Origin: Linepithema humile
Taxonomy: Eukaryota > Arthropoda > Insecta > Hymenoptera > Formicidae
Reading direction: 5' to 3'
NCBI RefSeq assembly: GCF_040581485.1
Contig: NC_090135.1
Span: 2,597,001-2,661,000, forward strand
DNA: 64,000 nucleotides
The position numbers and the translations under genes were made by a program. The first letter of the stretch is position 1. Every line of letters starts with the position of its first letter. Below the pieces are notes generated by a model. The model saw nothing but the letters and a program-made list of their open reading frames with translations. It was not told the origin of the DNA and ran no database searches. Shown here piece after piece: positions 41,389 to 52,045 of this stretch.

Positions 41389-42549
41389 TGTAACACGCAC
41401 AAAGTACACACTTCGTGCGTGTTACTAGGCACATTACGCACCGGGCCGCGCACCATGCCGCACCCGAGCCGCCGCACCGCGCAACGCAGATCGAGCCGCC
41501 GATCCGGCTACCGAGTGGGGCACGGTGGTATAAAAGGCCGTCACTCCGGGCAATCGACACCATTCCCGGTCTGCTGTGAGCACGCAGCAGACGTTCCTCG
41601 CTGGACTCAGGGCGCACTCTGACCCGGCATTTCCTAGCTGGCTGTGAGCTCGCAGCCAGCACTCCGAATTGGAATCAGGGCGCACTCTGATTCATCACTT
41701 CCGAACACCGTCTGCTGTGCGCACGCAGCGGACACTCCGAACCGGACTCAGGGCGCTCTCTGACCCGGCCCTACCACCTGGTCCCGATCTTCGCCCCGCA
41801 CCGTTCCGACCCTTCGCGTCGTCCGCGACAGCGAACTTTGAGTCTCGGGCATCCGCGCCCAAATCATTATTCTTCCTATCAGCGCCGCTTAACTCGCTTC
41901 TGTTGTAATCACCAGCACCGCTTATTCTTTAGTTATTACCAGCTACTAGCGCCGCTTAACTCGCTTCTGTTGTAATCACCAGCACCGCTTATTCTTTAGT
42001 TATTACCAGCTACTAGCGCCGCTTAACTCGCTTCTGTTGTAATCACCAGCACCGCTTATTCTGTAGTTATTACCAGCGCTGCTCATTTGTTAGCTCGTAG
42101 CAGCACCGCTTCTCTTTTCTTTTGTAACGACTAGCGCCGCTTAACTCGCTTCTGTTGTGATCACCAGCACCGCTTATTCTTTAGTTATTACCAGCGCTGC
42201 TCATTTGTTAGCTCGTAGCAGCACCGCTTCTCTTTTCTTTTGTAACTACTAGCGCCGCTTAACTCGTATCTGTTGTAATCATCATCACCGCTTATACTTT
42301 AATTATTACCAGCACCGCTGCTCTTTTCGCTACAACCACCAGCGCCGCTTATTCCACGCTCTTACGTTGCGCAGCTATGGCTTACTTCCTCCTTGTAAAT
42401 ATGTAAATAATTGAGAACAGAATATATTTAGTTACTTCGACAATCACTGACTGGTTATTTGGAGTCTCCCCCCACCGTATCTCCGAATCCTGGCACCGGC
42501 GAGCTTATCCGCGCTAGTCACTTGAGTCAGATAAACTCGCACCGTTACA
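41389..42549 (+). mobile_element. solo LTR with ATTT target duplication
   Basis: Starts TGTAACACGCACAAAG and ends CACCGTTACA. ATTT flanks both sides (41385-41388, 42550-42553). It contains a TATA box (TATAAAAG at 41529) and, from about 41880 to 42340, tandem units with AGCGCCGCTTAACTCGCTTC and ACCAGCACCGCTTATTCTTT. It is similar in style to the inner Gypsy LTR and probably a relative. It sits in the gypsy pol linker. Confidence 0.9.
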
Positions 42550-42739
42550 ATTTAAAGGAAATATAGCATTTGGCGGGTTTCTGGATAAAGCATCAGCGAC
42601 AGTATTAGTTTTCCCTTTTTTATAATTTATCTCAAACTCATACTCGGATAGTTTTAACCTCCATTTCCATAGCCGAGAGCTTGGGTCTTTTATGGAATGC
42701 AGCCAAACCAAAGGTTTGTGGTCCGTTAGGATTGTAAAA
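42550..42739 (-). pseudogene. gypsy RNase H / tether fragment
   Basis: Minus-strand frame FTILTDHKPLVWLHSI, KLSEYEFEINYKKGKTN, ADALSRNPP: the end of gypsy RNase H. Its upstream part lies at 44527-44552 (YFRHYLYG) and 52046 onwards, separated by later insertions. Confidence 0.88.
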
Positions 42740-44526
42740 TGCCGTCCGTTGCGACGACTTTTCCGTCGGGCAGAAGTAGTCCCGCCGGTAAGCGTATCAA
42801 ACCTCGTTGCTTTATTTACTGGATGTTAACAATTTCGACAATTCTTATGATTGGGCGCCAGGCGCGGATTAACGCGCCGTACGAACAAATTACGTCAAAA
42901 CAATATTTTATTTATTTGAAAGCAACGGCGATAAGCGCGACTAGCCCACTCTACAACTGGCAGAGGGGCGAGGTTCTTTAGAGAAGCTCAAGACTGATTT
43001 GGGAGAGAGGAGTCTGAAAGAAGTTGATTATTAAGAACACATTTATTTGATAACAAGTAACATTTAATCCTTTTAATTAGGTTAAATAAGGTTGACGCCG
43101 GTTGATAGGCGCCTTAACAGTCCCGCAAAGGGGAGACATTTTTTTATCTCTGTGAGAGGCTTTAGGATTTGGCTGTTCGACTCGCGGAAATCCGCGTACT
43201 CTCGTCTCACACGGTATAATATTCGGCGTGCAAGCTCGATCACTCTCATTAAATACAGTTGTTACGATTAACTCGACTTTAACCTTTCTCTTTAACGGTT
43301 AGCCTACAATACGAGTTCTGTCTCAATATTATTCTCACGGTTCGGATAGTAAACGCTCGACAGAAGGCCGAGGCGAGAAATACGCGATAGGCTAACTTCA
43401 AGATTTTAACGCTCGGTACAGCAATACATAAATCGACGCGAAATTGTTACCCACAAAAAGACATTATTCCATATAAAACGACTGTCGGCTCGGCAGCCCC
43501 GAGGGGAAAGAAAGCATGGCGAAATCTTAATCTACAGAAGCGGTAGTCAGCGGGGCCCGGCCGAAATCTAACCTCGCACGATACCGCGAGACATCTCGAG
43601 ATGTGCTATATTCTTTACGCAAAATATGCGGGTTCTTAATTCCGCGAGGCTCGGGCCGCCTGCTGATACCGCTCTTACCGCGAAGTCGGAGTGGTGGCCT
43701 TACAAATCGCTGGTACGCCCGTTGTGGTCCTCGAGGTTCCGCCTAGGTTGCCGACTCGCCGAACAGTGACGACAGCGAGGCTCGCCGGACAGCGGTGACA
43801 TTCCGCGCATCGTCCTGCGCATGTAGATCCGCGCTATCGATTAGCGCTACTTGATCCTTCGATATATCTAGCGATCTCGATCCTCGCGTCGTTCCTCGAT
43901 ATTTCGGCCCTCGGTGACGCTTTTCCGAGGTGACCCCGGTCTCTCTCTTTTGGCAGCTGCCGTTAACGCCCTTCGTGGCCTTCTCCGTTTTCGGATCCGA
44001 ACCTTCTTTGAATCGGTCGGGAACTGGCCAGGTTCCAACCGGATTCTTCTTTCCTGGCTTGTTACAACAGCTCCCTGTTCGGGTACTCCACCCCGGGTCT
44101 TCGGCGTGTGAGAGCGCGCTTCCCTCTCGGGCGTCATCTCTCTCGGTGCGTTCACCGGCCTCGATATGCTCCGTATCTGAAATCGTAACTGCGGTAGCGA
44201 CTGTGTCTGGAATCGAATGATATTTGCAAGGGTGTTTTTACTTGCCCTTATCCTGGATTCGTCTGCACGCCGTCCAGGCCTCCGTCGTCCTGCCTGCTGA
44301 GTCCCTCGCAGGTCCCACGAAGGCTGCTCCACGGTAATTCACAATATGGGAGTTTGGCCACTCACCACGACTCGCTTAATTCGTTACAACGCAAAATCTA
44401 AAATCTCCAAAAGAGAATTAAGAGGGAGAGGTCGTCGCCCCCCGCGATGGGGTCTCCGACCTCAAATTTCCCTCCTCAATCGGGCTTTCTCGCCCTTGTG
44501 ACGGACGTCAAAAATGTCACGTCACA
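42740..44526 (-). mobile_element. 1.8-kb solo LTR without target duplication
   Basis: On the minus strand it starts TGTGACGTGACATTTTTG (44526) and ends CGCAACGGACGGCA (42740), i.e. TG..CA. The 5' half matches 32886-33750. The flanking 4-5 bases (TAAAA and CCGTA on plus) do not match. It interrupts RNase H between YLYG and FTIL. Frames inside (43868-44332) are Arg/Pro-rich and probably non-coding. Confidence 0.75.
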
Positions 44527-44552
44527 CCGTATAAATAGTGCCTGAAGTAGGT
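44527..44552 (-). pseudogene. 26-bp gypsy RNase H sliver between two insertions
   Basis: Minus strand encodes YFRHYLYG, the expected bridge between IVYCVT (52046-52075) and FTILTD (42739). It includes the AGGT duplication at 44549-44552. Confidence 0.85.
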
Positions 44553-45841
44553 TGTAACGATGCAGCCCGCTGCATCGTTACGGCTACGGACCGTCCATCG
44601 TCCGTAGCCCACCAAGGGCGCATCGCGCGCCGATAAATTTCCTATCAAAAACAACGGCGGTCAACCGCCGAAAATCCCCCACACCCGACCGTTCCGAAAT
44701 TCCGTATTGTGGGGGACTCGCCGCCGAAACCGCCGATGCTTGCCGATTCGAAATCATTCGGCCGCCAGCCGGGTATAAAAGAGGCCCGGCTGAACGTCTT
44801 CTCACCAGACTCCGTTCGCTGATCGACAGCGAACAATCCTGCTACGAATGTCCTCGTAGTCCCGACCGAGCATACTCGGACTCTATGCCTTTACCAGCAC
44901 ACGAGAATCCTCGTGTACCGCCGAGCGTCCTCGGTAATCTTTGCTCCCGCATACGAATATCTTCGTATACCCCGTCGAGCGTACTCGATTCCTCTAGGCC
45001 ACCAAACTTTGTACTGCGGGTATTTCCGCGTACCTAGCCAGGTCGCCATTCTACAATCCGTCTCCGTACTAGCGTCCTCGTACTCCCGCCGAGCATAATC
45101 GGCAGCCTACACCCTAATACCGCGTTTATTCACCGGGATTTCGAAAGCCGTAAATCCGTCCGGCCGGTTAAACCACGTCGACCAATCCGCGCCGCCGAAT
45201 GGTCCGCACCGATCTACGATCGAACGGACTCGCGATACCACCACGAACGTACTCACCGACGAGCGTTGTACCAACCGTTGCGACACGATCGCCCGCGCTT
45301 GCGCTCTCGTCGACCGCACCAGGACGCCTCACGTCATTCTTTATATTTTCACCCTTATTTCCACGTCGCTTTTGTAATAATTTTACACCGCTCTAAATAA
45401 TTATTTCACCGCTGTCTAAATAATTATTTCGCCGCTACCGATACTTCGCGTCTATCTGCACATTGCTTCCGTTTTTATCTTTGCGCCGCTTTAAAAATAA
45501 TTATTTCAGCGTTGCTCAAATAATTATTTCACTTACCGATACTTCACGTTTATTTTCACGCATTTACTTTACGCCGCATTAAATAATTATTTCGCAATCG
45601 CTCATATAATTATCTCACTGCTACCGATACTTCGCATTTATCTACACATTTCGCTTGTATATTCTTTCGCATCACAATTTCACATCGCATGTACACACAC
45701 AGTCATCAAACATATCTAACTGAATAAACACGATTTCTAATCTATCATTAATTAACCGCTTATTTTCTTTGACACACCCCCAACCGACCGAACCTGGATT
45801 CCGACGAGCCGTCCCGCGCACGAAAAGCTCGCACGGTTTCA
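44553..45841 (+). repeat. 5' LTR of the young Gypsy
   Basis: TATA box TATAAAAG at 44774-44781. The 3' part has repeated AATAATTATTTC(A/G)CCGC units (45390-45620). It ends CA immediately before the primer-binding site. Confidence 0.95.
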
Positions 45842-45859
45842 TGGCGCCCGAACAGGGAC
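45842..45859 (+). promoter_or_regulatory. primer-binding site, tRNA-Lys type
   Basis: TGGCGCCCGAACAGGGAC directly follows the LTR. It is the 18-nt complement expected for the 3' end of tRNA-Lys(UUU), as used by several retroelements. Confidence 0.92.
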
Positions 45860-45894
45860 CAGATAAAGGGGTGCGTCAACGAGATCCACTAACG

Positions 45895-46932
45895 ATGACT
45901 GCGTGGATACAGCGGTTACCGCGCTCCGAAATAGCGCGACTTCTGCAGACCCGCGATATCAGCTGCGACGGCAACTTGGACGATCTCCGTCGACGGTTGC
46001 GCGAATACATTCGCGCCAATCCGGGGGACATCATCCCCCCGGCCGAAGAACCAACGGAAACCGAGGCCCGGGCGACATTAAACGTACCGCTGCTACGACT
46101 TCCGGGTAGCTCGGGCCGCGCAAGTCCGATCGACGACGACGACGGGGCAAGTTTTTATTCAGCACCCAACCCCCCGACCCCGATTGCCAGCCCGCTTGAG
46201 CCAGCAAAGACTATGGATCAAATCCGAAAATGGGGGTGCCACTTCGATGGCAAAGATCCGATCGCTTTCCTCGAGCGCATCGAAGAACTTCGGCAAATTT
46301 ACCGATATTCGGGAGACCACCTTCTTCTCGGCCTACCCGAAATTCTGAAAGGCGAGCCATTGCTCTGGTTCCGGAACCGCCGCCACGCCTGGAGGACTTG
46401 GCCCGATTTTCTCACCGAATTTCGCGGGCATTTCCTCCCGCGACGCTACCAGGCCCGCCTCCGGAGGGAGGCGACCAACCGCCGCCAGCTACCGAACGAA
46501 GATTTTTCAAAATTTTCGACCGCCTTGCTTACGCTCGCGCGCCGCGCCGGGGGACTTTCCGAGGCAGAAACACTCGATCTCCTGATCGAGAATATGGACC
46601 CGGAATACCGCCTATATGTCCGCCCGCACGACGCGATTGATTTCGACGAGCTTTCCGACCGAGCTGCCGAGTACGAAGAACTCACCGCGCAACGCCGACA
46701 ACGCGACCGAAAACCCGTCGAAACTCAAAGCACAGCAACCACCGAGTACAAACGGAACGAATGCTGCTGGCGCTGCAAGCAGCGGGGCCATACCCGGCTA
46801 AATTGTAAACGGCCGCCTCGCAAATTCTGTTCTCAGTGCGGGAAGGATGGAGTATATTCCCGCGACTGTCACCCGCAGGCGGGAAACGCCACGCGGGCCG
46901 GGGCAACGGCGGCCGCCGACCGGCCCAATTAG
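45895..46932 (+). CDS. gag: Gypsy gag
   Basis: 345 residues from ATG 45895 (MTAWIQRLPRSEIARLLQTR), preferred because the longer open frame starts without ATG inside the LTR and crosses the primer-binding site. A SAP-like N-terminus (LQTRDISCDGNLDDLRRRL) is followed by capsid-like helices (WGCHFDGKDPIAFLERI, GEPLLWFRNRRHAW). The nucleocapsid has one regular knuckle, CWRCKQRGHTRLNC, and a second, CSQCGKDGVYSRDC, in which the usual His is Val. The last 97 nt overlap pol in the -1 frame. Confidence 0.9.
   Translation: MTAWIQRLPRSEIARLLQTRDISCDGNLDDLRRRLREYIRANPGDIIPPAEEPTETEARATLNVPLLRLPGSSGRASPIDDDDGASFYSAPNPPTPIASPLEPAKTMDQIRKWGCHFDGKDPIAFLERIEELRQIYRYSGDHLLLGLPEILKGEPLLWFRNRRHAWRTWPDFLTEFRGHFLPRRYQARLRREATNRRQLPNEDFSKFSTALLTLARRAGGLSEAETLDLLIENMDPEYRLYVRPHDAIDFDELSDRAAEYEELTAQRRQRDRKPVETQSTATTEYKRNECCWRCKQRGHTRLNCKRPPRKFCSQCGKDGVYSRDCHPQAGNATRAGATAAADRPN
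46881..46926 (+). promoter_or_regulatory. -1 ribosomal frameshift signal between gag and pol
   Basis: The slippery heptamer GGGAAAC (46881-46887) is in the right phase: gag codons GGA AAC become GGG AAA in the pol frame. Seven nt later there is a perfect 7-bp stem, GGGCCGG (46895-46901) with CCGGCCC (46920-46926). Confidence 0.75.
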
Positions 46933-49900
46933 AAATCATTTTTCGGCCGCGTCCACACATTCAAATCACGTGCTGCGGCAAAATCGTCACCGCTCTTTTC
47001 GACTCGGGCTCCGACCGGTCATTCATCAATAGCACGCTCGCCGGATACATAGTAGACAAGGGCTACCGCCCCCGCACCATACATGAGCACGTCACGGTAG
47101 CTGACGGCGGTTCCGCCCCCATCACCGAAAGCTTCAAGCTTGAAATCGAAATAGAAGGGGAGAGCTTCTCACACGATTTTCAAGTGCTTCCGGCGCTAGG
47201 CAACGAAATGTTGATAGGGGTAGATCTATGGGCATACTTAGGGATCACCCTACCGCCACCACCGTTACCGAAATTCGCGCCCTCCGACAATACCGACACA
47301 ATATCCGACGGACTGACACCACGAACCGACACAGAAACCAGGCAACTACGCGCTTTTCTCGACAAAGAGCTCTCACTCTTCCAACACGTCGTCGGGCCTA
47401 CCAACCGGATAGAACACCATCTCCGGCTAACCGATACGCGGCCGATAAAGCAGAGATACCGCCCGCGTAATCCAGCCATGCAGGAAATCATTAACGAGGC
47501 CGTTAACGAAATGGAGCGGGAGGGAGTAATAGAACCGTCCCAAAGCGCGTGGAGCTCGCCCGTAGTAATAGTTAAGAAAAAGGACGGAAAGCCACGGTTT
47601 TGTATCGACTTTAGGAAAGTCAACGCCGTAACCGAGCGCGACGCCTACCCCCTCCCGCACATAGCCGCCACGCTGGACAAGTTACGAGGAGCAAAGTATC
47701 TGTCGACGCTTGATCTAAAGAGCGGGTATTGGCAGGTACCCCTGACCGCCGAAAGCCGACCCATCACCGCGTTCACTATTCCAGGAAGAGGGCTGATGCA
47801 ATTTCGCGTCATGCCGTTCGGTTTACATTCCGCGCCCGCGACGTTCCAACGCCTTCTTGACACCGTATTAGGCCCCGCGTTAGAACCCAACGTTTTCGTT
47901 TATCTAGACGACGTGATAGTCGTCAGTGCCACCTTTGCCGAACACTTGCAGCACTTGGCCGAAGTATTCCGACGACTCCGAGAGGCCAAGTTGCGCCTCA
48001 ATCCAGAGAAATGCCATTTCTGCCGGACCGAATTGGCCTATCTTGGCCATATTATCACACAGAACGGTATCCATACCGACCCCGCCAAGATAAGCGCCGT
48101 AGCTCAATGGCCCGCTCCAACCACCATCCGAAAAGTCCGCCAATTTCTCGGCATGGCTTCCTGGTACCGCCGCTTCGTGGACAATTTTTCCACCATCTCC
48201 GCTCCGCTCACACGGCTGACCCGCAAGAACGCGCGCTGGCAATGGGGGCCGGAGGAAGAAAGCGCCTTCAACGCTCTAAAGGGAGCGCTCGTGACGGCGC
48301 CCGTGCTCGCTTGCCCTGACTTCCGGTTACCGTTCGTGCTTCAAACCGATGCAAGCACCTGCGGCCTCGGCGCCGTTTTGACACAAAACTTCACCGAGGG
48401 AGAACGCGTGATTGCCTACGCCAGTCGCACGCTTAATGCCGCCGAAAAGAACTACAGCGCGACGGAGTTAGAGTGCCTCGCGGTCGTTTGGGGAATCCGC
48501 CGAATGAGGGATTACCTTGAGGGGTATCAATTCACCGTGATTACCGACCATCAGTCGCTACGCTGGTTGAAAAATCTCGAAACCCCCACCGGCCGCCTGG
48601 GACGCTGGCTTTTCGAACTCCAGCAGTATAACTTCGAAATACAATATCGTCGCGGAGCATTGAACAAGGTTGCCGACGCGCTCTCTCGCGAACCAGAAAC
48701 CTGCACCGTCCAATCAGCCGCCTGCGCCTGGTACCGCGGGTTAATTAAAAAAATAAAGAGAGAACCGAAGAGTTACCACGACTACGCCATACGCGGGGGT
48801 AAACTCTACCGTCATATACGCCACGACTTAGAATTCCGTGACCATACGGAAGACGAACAGTGGAAGCGCTGTCTCCCTCGCTCCGAGCGAGAGAGAACGA
48901 TCCAGCGGTTCCACGACGAACCGACCGCCGGGCATTTAGGCGTCTCAAAAACGATCCACCGCGTCACCCGCCGTTATTACTGGCCCGGCATGTTCCGAGA
49001 CATCGCTCGCTACGTCCGGAGCTGTGAAAAATGTCTCGCGTACAAGCCCTATCAGGGCAAGCCCGCCGGCCGCGCCCATGCGCACAATATAACAGCCCCA
49101 TGGCAACAGGTCACGATTGACCTGGTGGGGCCTCTGCCGCGATCTGCAAACGGGCATTCGTGGCTCTTCGTGCTACAGGACCGATTTACAAAATGGGTCG
49201 AACTACAACCCTTGCGCCGAGCCACCGGGGAAACGATCAGTAAAACCGTTGCCGAACGCATAATATATCGGCACGGCTGTCCCGAGATGATCATATCCGA
49301 CAACGGGAAACAGTTTGTATCGCGCCAATTCACCGGCCTATTAAAATCGTTCGGCATAACGCATCGCACAACGCCAGTATACACGCCGCAGTGCAACCCC
49401 GTGGAGCGGACCAATCGGACGGTCAAAACTATGATCGCGCAGTTTGTCGAACGCGATCACCGCTTGTGGGACCGCCACATTCTCGCGCTACAATATGCGT
49501 ATAATAGCGCGGCGCACGGCGCCACCGGATTAACACCCGCCTTCGCAAATTACGGGCGCGAGCTAGCACCGCCGAATCCAGAAGACCGAACGCACCCGAA
49601 CGCGCCGATTCCGACTACCACCTGGCGACGCCATCTAGACGAGGCCCGGGAACTGATGACCGGAAACCTCGCACGAGCCTTCCAACGGCAAGAGCCGTAT
49701 TATAATCTGCGGCATCGCGATTGGCGGCCCAAAATCGGCGAGACAGTTTGGCGCCGCGAGCACCCCCTGTCGAAAAAGGCCGCCGGCGTAAACGCCAAAC
49801 TCGCGCCGAAGTACACCGGCCCCTACAAAGTAGGCCGGATCATCACCCCCGTCATATATGATTTGCGTGATAAGAGGGGGCGATGGCTAAGGCGCATCCA

Positions 49901-49949
49901 CGCGCAAGACTTAAAGCCGGGAAACGGGGATGAGACCCCCCCCAGTTAA
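46888..49949 (+). CDS. pol: Gypsy pol: protease, RT, RNase H, integrase
   Basis: Open from 46836 to 49949 (1037 codons), entered by frameshift at about 46887. The protease has ALFDSGSDRSFI. RT has PSQSAWSSPVVIVKKKDGK, MPFGLHSAPATFQRLLD and catalytic YLDDVIVV. RNase H starts at LQTDASTCGLGAVL and includes ATELECLAVVWGI and VADALSR. Integrase has the zinc region (FHDEPTAGHLGVSKT, SCEKCLAYK), D in TIDLVGPL, D in SDNGKQF, E in NPVERTNRTVK, and a C-terminal GPY-like motif YTGPYKVGRI. No stop or frameshift was seen; catalytic residues are present. Confidence 0.95.
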
Positions 49950-50757
49950 AAATAAAGTCCGCAATTCCGGGGAATCGGACTATATAAAGGCCGATTCCAG
50001 GAAGCCAGATCACTTGTTCAAGATGAGCACGAAGAACATCTTGAACGCAATCGAGGCCCTCTTGACCGAGGAGCCTCGACAGGCCGCGATGACGTCGCAG
50101 CCGTTCCGCACCGTCCCCCGAGTGGGGACGTTAATACAGCGTTCCGACGCTGAGAATCGCCGAAAGGCGATATTTTTGGCGACACCGCCACCACCGGTGC
50201 CGCGACGAAGAAAGCAGAAGTCTCCGGGCGACGTGTGCAATGCCACGCACACGCCGCTACCGGAGCAAAGATCCGCGGCCACCGCGCCGACCACCGCACG
50301 AACCAAGCCGACCAGGGCCGTAAGGATACGACCCTGGAGCGGCCCAATGCCGACGACGTCGGTCATTGGACCTCGGCCGCCAATGGCCGTTCAGACGGTC
50401 GTTGGAACTCGGCCGCCAACGGCCCTTGCCGCACCCGCAGCCGCCGCATCCCGGCCAACACCAGCCGCCGCAACACCGACGCCAGCAGCCGCCGTCATAT
50501 GGCCACCACCGGCCTCCGCTGCACCACCGCCGCCACCGAGATGGGATCCAGCGTCTCCACCACCCATCATGGTGGAGTACGCCCCACGAGCTTTTGCCGC
50601 CATACCGTACTTCTCGGTTATGAAGTCTCGGCGGTACAAGCTCCGGACCACCGACGGAAGGAGATACAAACTCCTGTTTTCCAGGGAGGGGCGACTCCTC
50701 ACCAGCCGTCAGCTGCCTCCGCAGGCTTCCGGCTCCCCAAGAAGGGGGGTGATGTAA
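49930..50757 (+). CDS. third ORF after pol, Pro/Ala-rich, not an envelope
   Basis: 275 codons from ATG 49930, overlapping the pol end by 20 nt. An alternative start, ATG 50023 (MSTKNILNAIEALLTEEPRQ), lies about 40 nt after a TATA box (TATATAAAGG, 49981-49990) and gives 244 residues. The N-terminus has a short helix, the centre is a Pro/Ala-rich low-complexity region (APAAAASRPTPAAATPTPAA), and the C-terminus is compact (YFSVMKSRRYKLRTTDGRRY). There is no signal peptide or membrane segment, so it is not an env. The product is unrecognised. Antisense frames here reflect base composition. Confidence 0.6.
   Translation: MRPPPVKNKVRNSGESDYIKADSRKPDHLFKMSTKNILNAIEALLTEEPRQAAMTSQPFRTVPRVGTLIQRSDAENRRKAIFLATPPPPVPRRRKQKSPGDVCNATHTPLPEQRSAATAPTTARTKPTRAVRIRPWSGPMPTTSVIGPRPPMAVQTVVGTRPPTALAAPAAAASRPTPAAATPTPAAAVIWPPPASAAPPPPPRWDPASPPPIMVEYAPRAFAAIPYFSVMKSRRYKLRTTDGRRYKLLFSREGRLLTSRQLPPQASGSPRRGVM
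50738..50752 (+). promoter_or_regulatory. polypurine tract
   Basis: CAAGAAGGGGGGTGA just before the 3' LTR, the expected plus-strand primer. Confidence 0.85.
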
Positions 50758-52041
50758 CGATGCAGCCCGCTGCATCGTTACGGCTACGGACCGTCCATCG
50801 TCCGTAGCCCACCAAGGGCACATCGCGCGCCGATAAATTTCCTATCAAAAACAACGGCGGTCAACCGCCGAAAATCCCCCACACCCGACCGTTCCGAAAT
50901 TCCGTATTGTGGGGGACTCGCCGCCGAAACCGCCGATGCTTGCCGATTCGAAATCATTCGGCCGCCAGCCGGGTATAAAAGAGGCCCGGCTGAACGTCTT
51001 CTCACCAGACTCCGTTCGCTGATCGACAGCGAACAATCCTGCTACGAGTGTCCTCGTAGTCCCGACCGAGCATACTCGGACTCTATGCCTTTACCAGCAC
51101 ACGAGAATCCTCGTGTACCGCCGAGCGTCCTCGGTAATCTTTGCTCCCGCATACGAATATCTTCGTATACCCCGTCGAGCGTACTCGATTCCTCTAGGCC
51201 ACCAAACTTTGTACTGCGGGTATTTCCGCGTACCTAGCCAGGTCGCCATTCTACAATCCGTCTCCGTACGAGCGTCCTCGTACTCCCGCCGAGCATAATC
51301 GGCAGCCTACACCCTAATACCGCGTTTATTCACCGGGATTTCGAAAGCCGTAAATCCGTCCGGCCGGTTAAACCACGTCGACCAATCCGCGCCGCCGAAT
51401 GGTCCGCACCGATCTACGATCGAACGGACTCGCGATACCACCACGAACGTACTCACCGACGAGCGTTGTACCAACCGTTGCGACACGATCGCCCGCGCTT
51501 GCGCTCTCGTCGACCGCACCAGGACGCCTCACGTCATTCTTTATATTTTCACCCTTATTTCCACGTCGCTTTTGTAATAATTTTACACCGCTCTAAATAA
51601 TTATTTCACCGCTGTCTAAATAATTATTTCGCCGCTACCGATACTTCGCGTCTATCTGCACATTGCTTCCGTTTTTATCTTTGCGCCGCTTTAAAAATAA
51701 TTATTTCAGCGTTGCTCAAATAATTATTTCACTTACCGATACTTCACGTTTATTTTCACGCATTTACTTTACGCCGCATTAAATAATTATTTCGCAATCG
51801 CTCATATAATTATCTCACTGCTACCGATACTTCGCATTTATCTACACATTTCGCTTGTATATTCTTTCGCATCACAATTTCACATCGCATGTACACACAC
51901 AGTCATCAAACATATCTAACTGAATAAACACGATTTCTAATCTATCATTAATTAACCGCTTATTTTCTTTGACACACCCCCAACCGACCGAACCTGGATT
52001 CCGACGAGCCGTCCCGCGCACGAAAAGCTCGCACGGTTTCA
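50753..52041 (+). repeat. 3' LTR of the young Gypsy
   Basis: 1289 bp, near-identical to 44553-45841. A chance antisense frame runs from it into the older gypsy RT. Confidence 0.95.
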
Positions 52042-52045
52042 AGGT

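Larger units (their letters stand above)
44553..52041 (+). mobile_element. young Gypsy LTR retrotransposon, 7489 bp, apparently intact
   Basis: Two 1289-bp LTRs (44553-45841, 50753-52041) start TGTAACGATGCAGCC and end GCACGGTTTCA. They differ at about three sites I found (near 44611, 44847, 45070). AGGT flanks both ends (44549-44552, 52042-52045). It has a primer-binding site, open gag, pol via -1 frameshift, a third ORF and a polypurine tract. All expected parts are present, so it may be recently active. Lys-tRNA priming recalls the Osvaldo/Ulysses group, but the clade is not established. Confidence 0.95.

Noticed and set aside
43868..44332. Arg/Pro-rich 154-codon frame, with a similar frame at 33036-33434
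   Set aside because: Both lie in copies of one LTR; the similarity reflects the repeat, and the frames are not kept in register.
45842..45859. Possible lentivirus because of the tRNA-Lys primer site
   Set aside because: Gag, pol order, RT type and 4-bp duplication are those of an insect Gypsy; the same primer tRNA is used by unrelated elements.
50235..50823. Two long alternative frames (plus and minus) across the Gypsy third ORF
   Set aside because: Low-complexity Gly/Trp/Arg and His/Arg-rich translations caused by GC-rich repeats; the frame at 49930-50757 has the better start and context, though even that is uncertain.
51872..52040. C-terminal extension of the gypsy RT frame (LKPCELFVRGTARRNP...)
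   Set aside because: This tail is antisense LTR of the inserted young Gypsy; the real frame continues at 44552.
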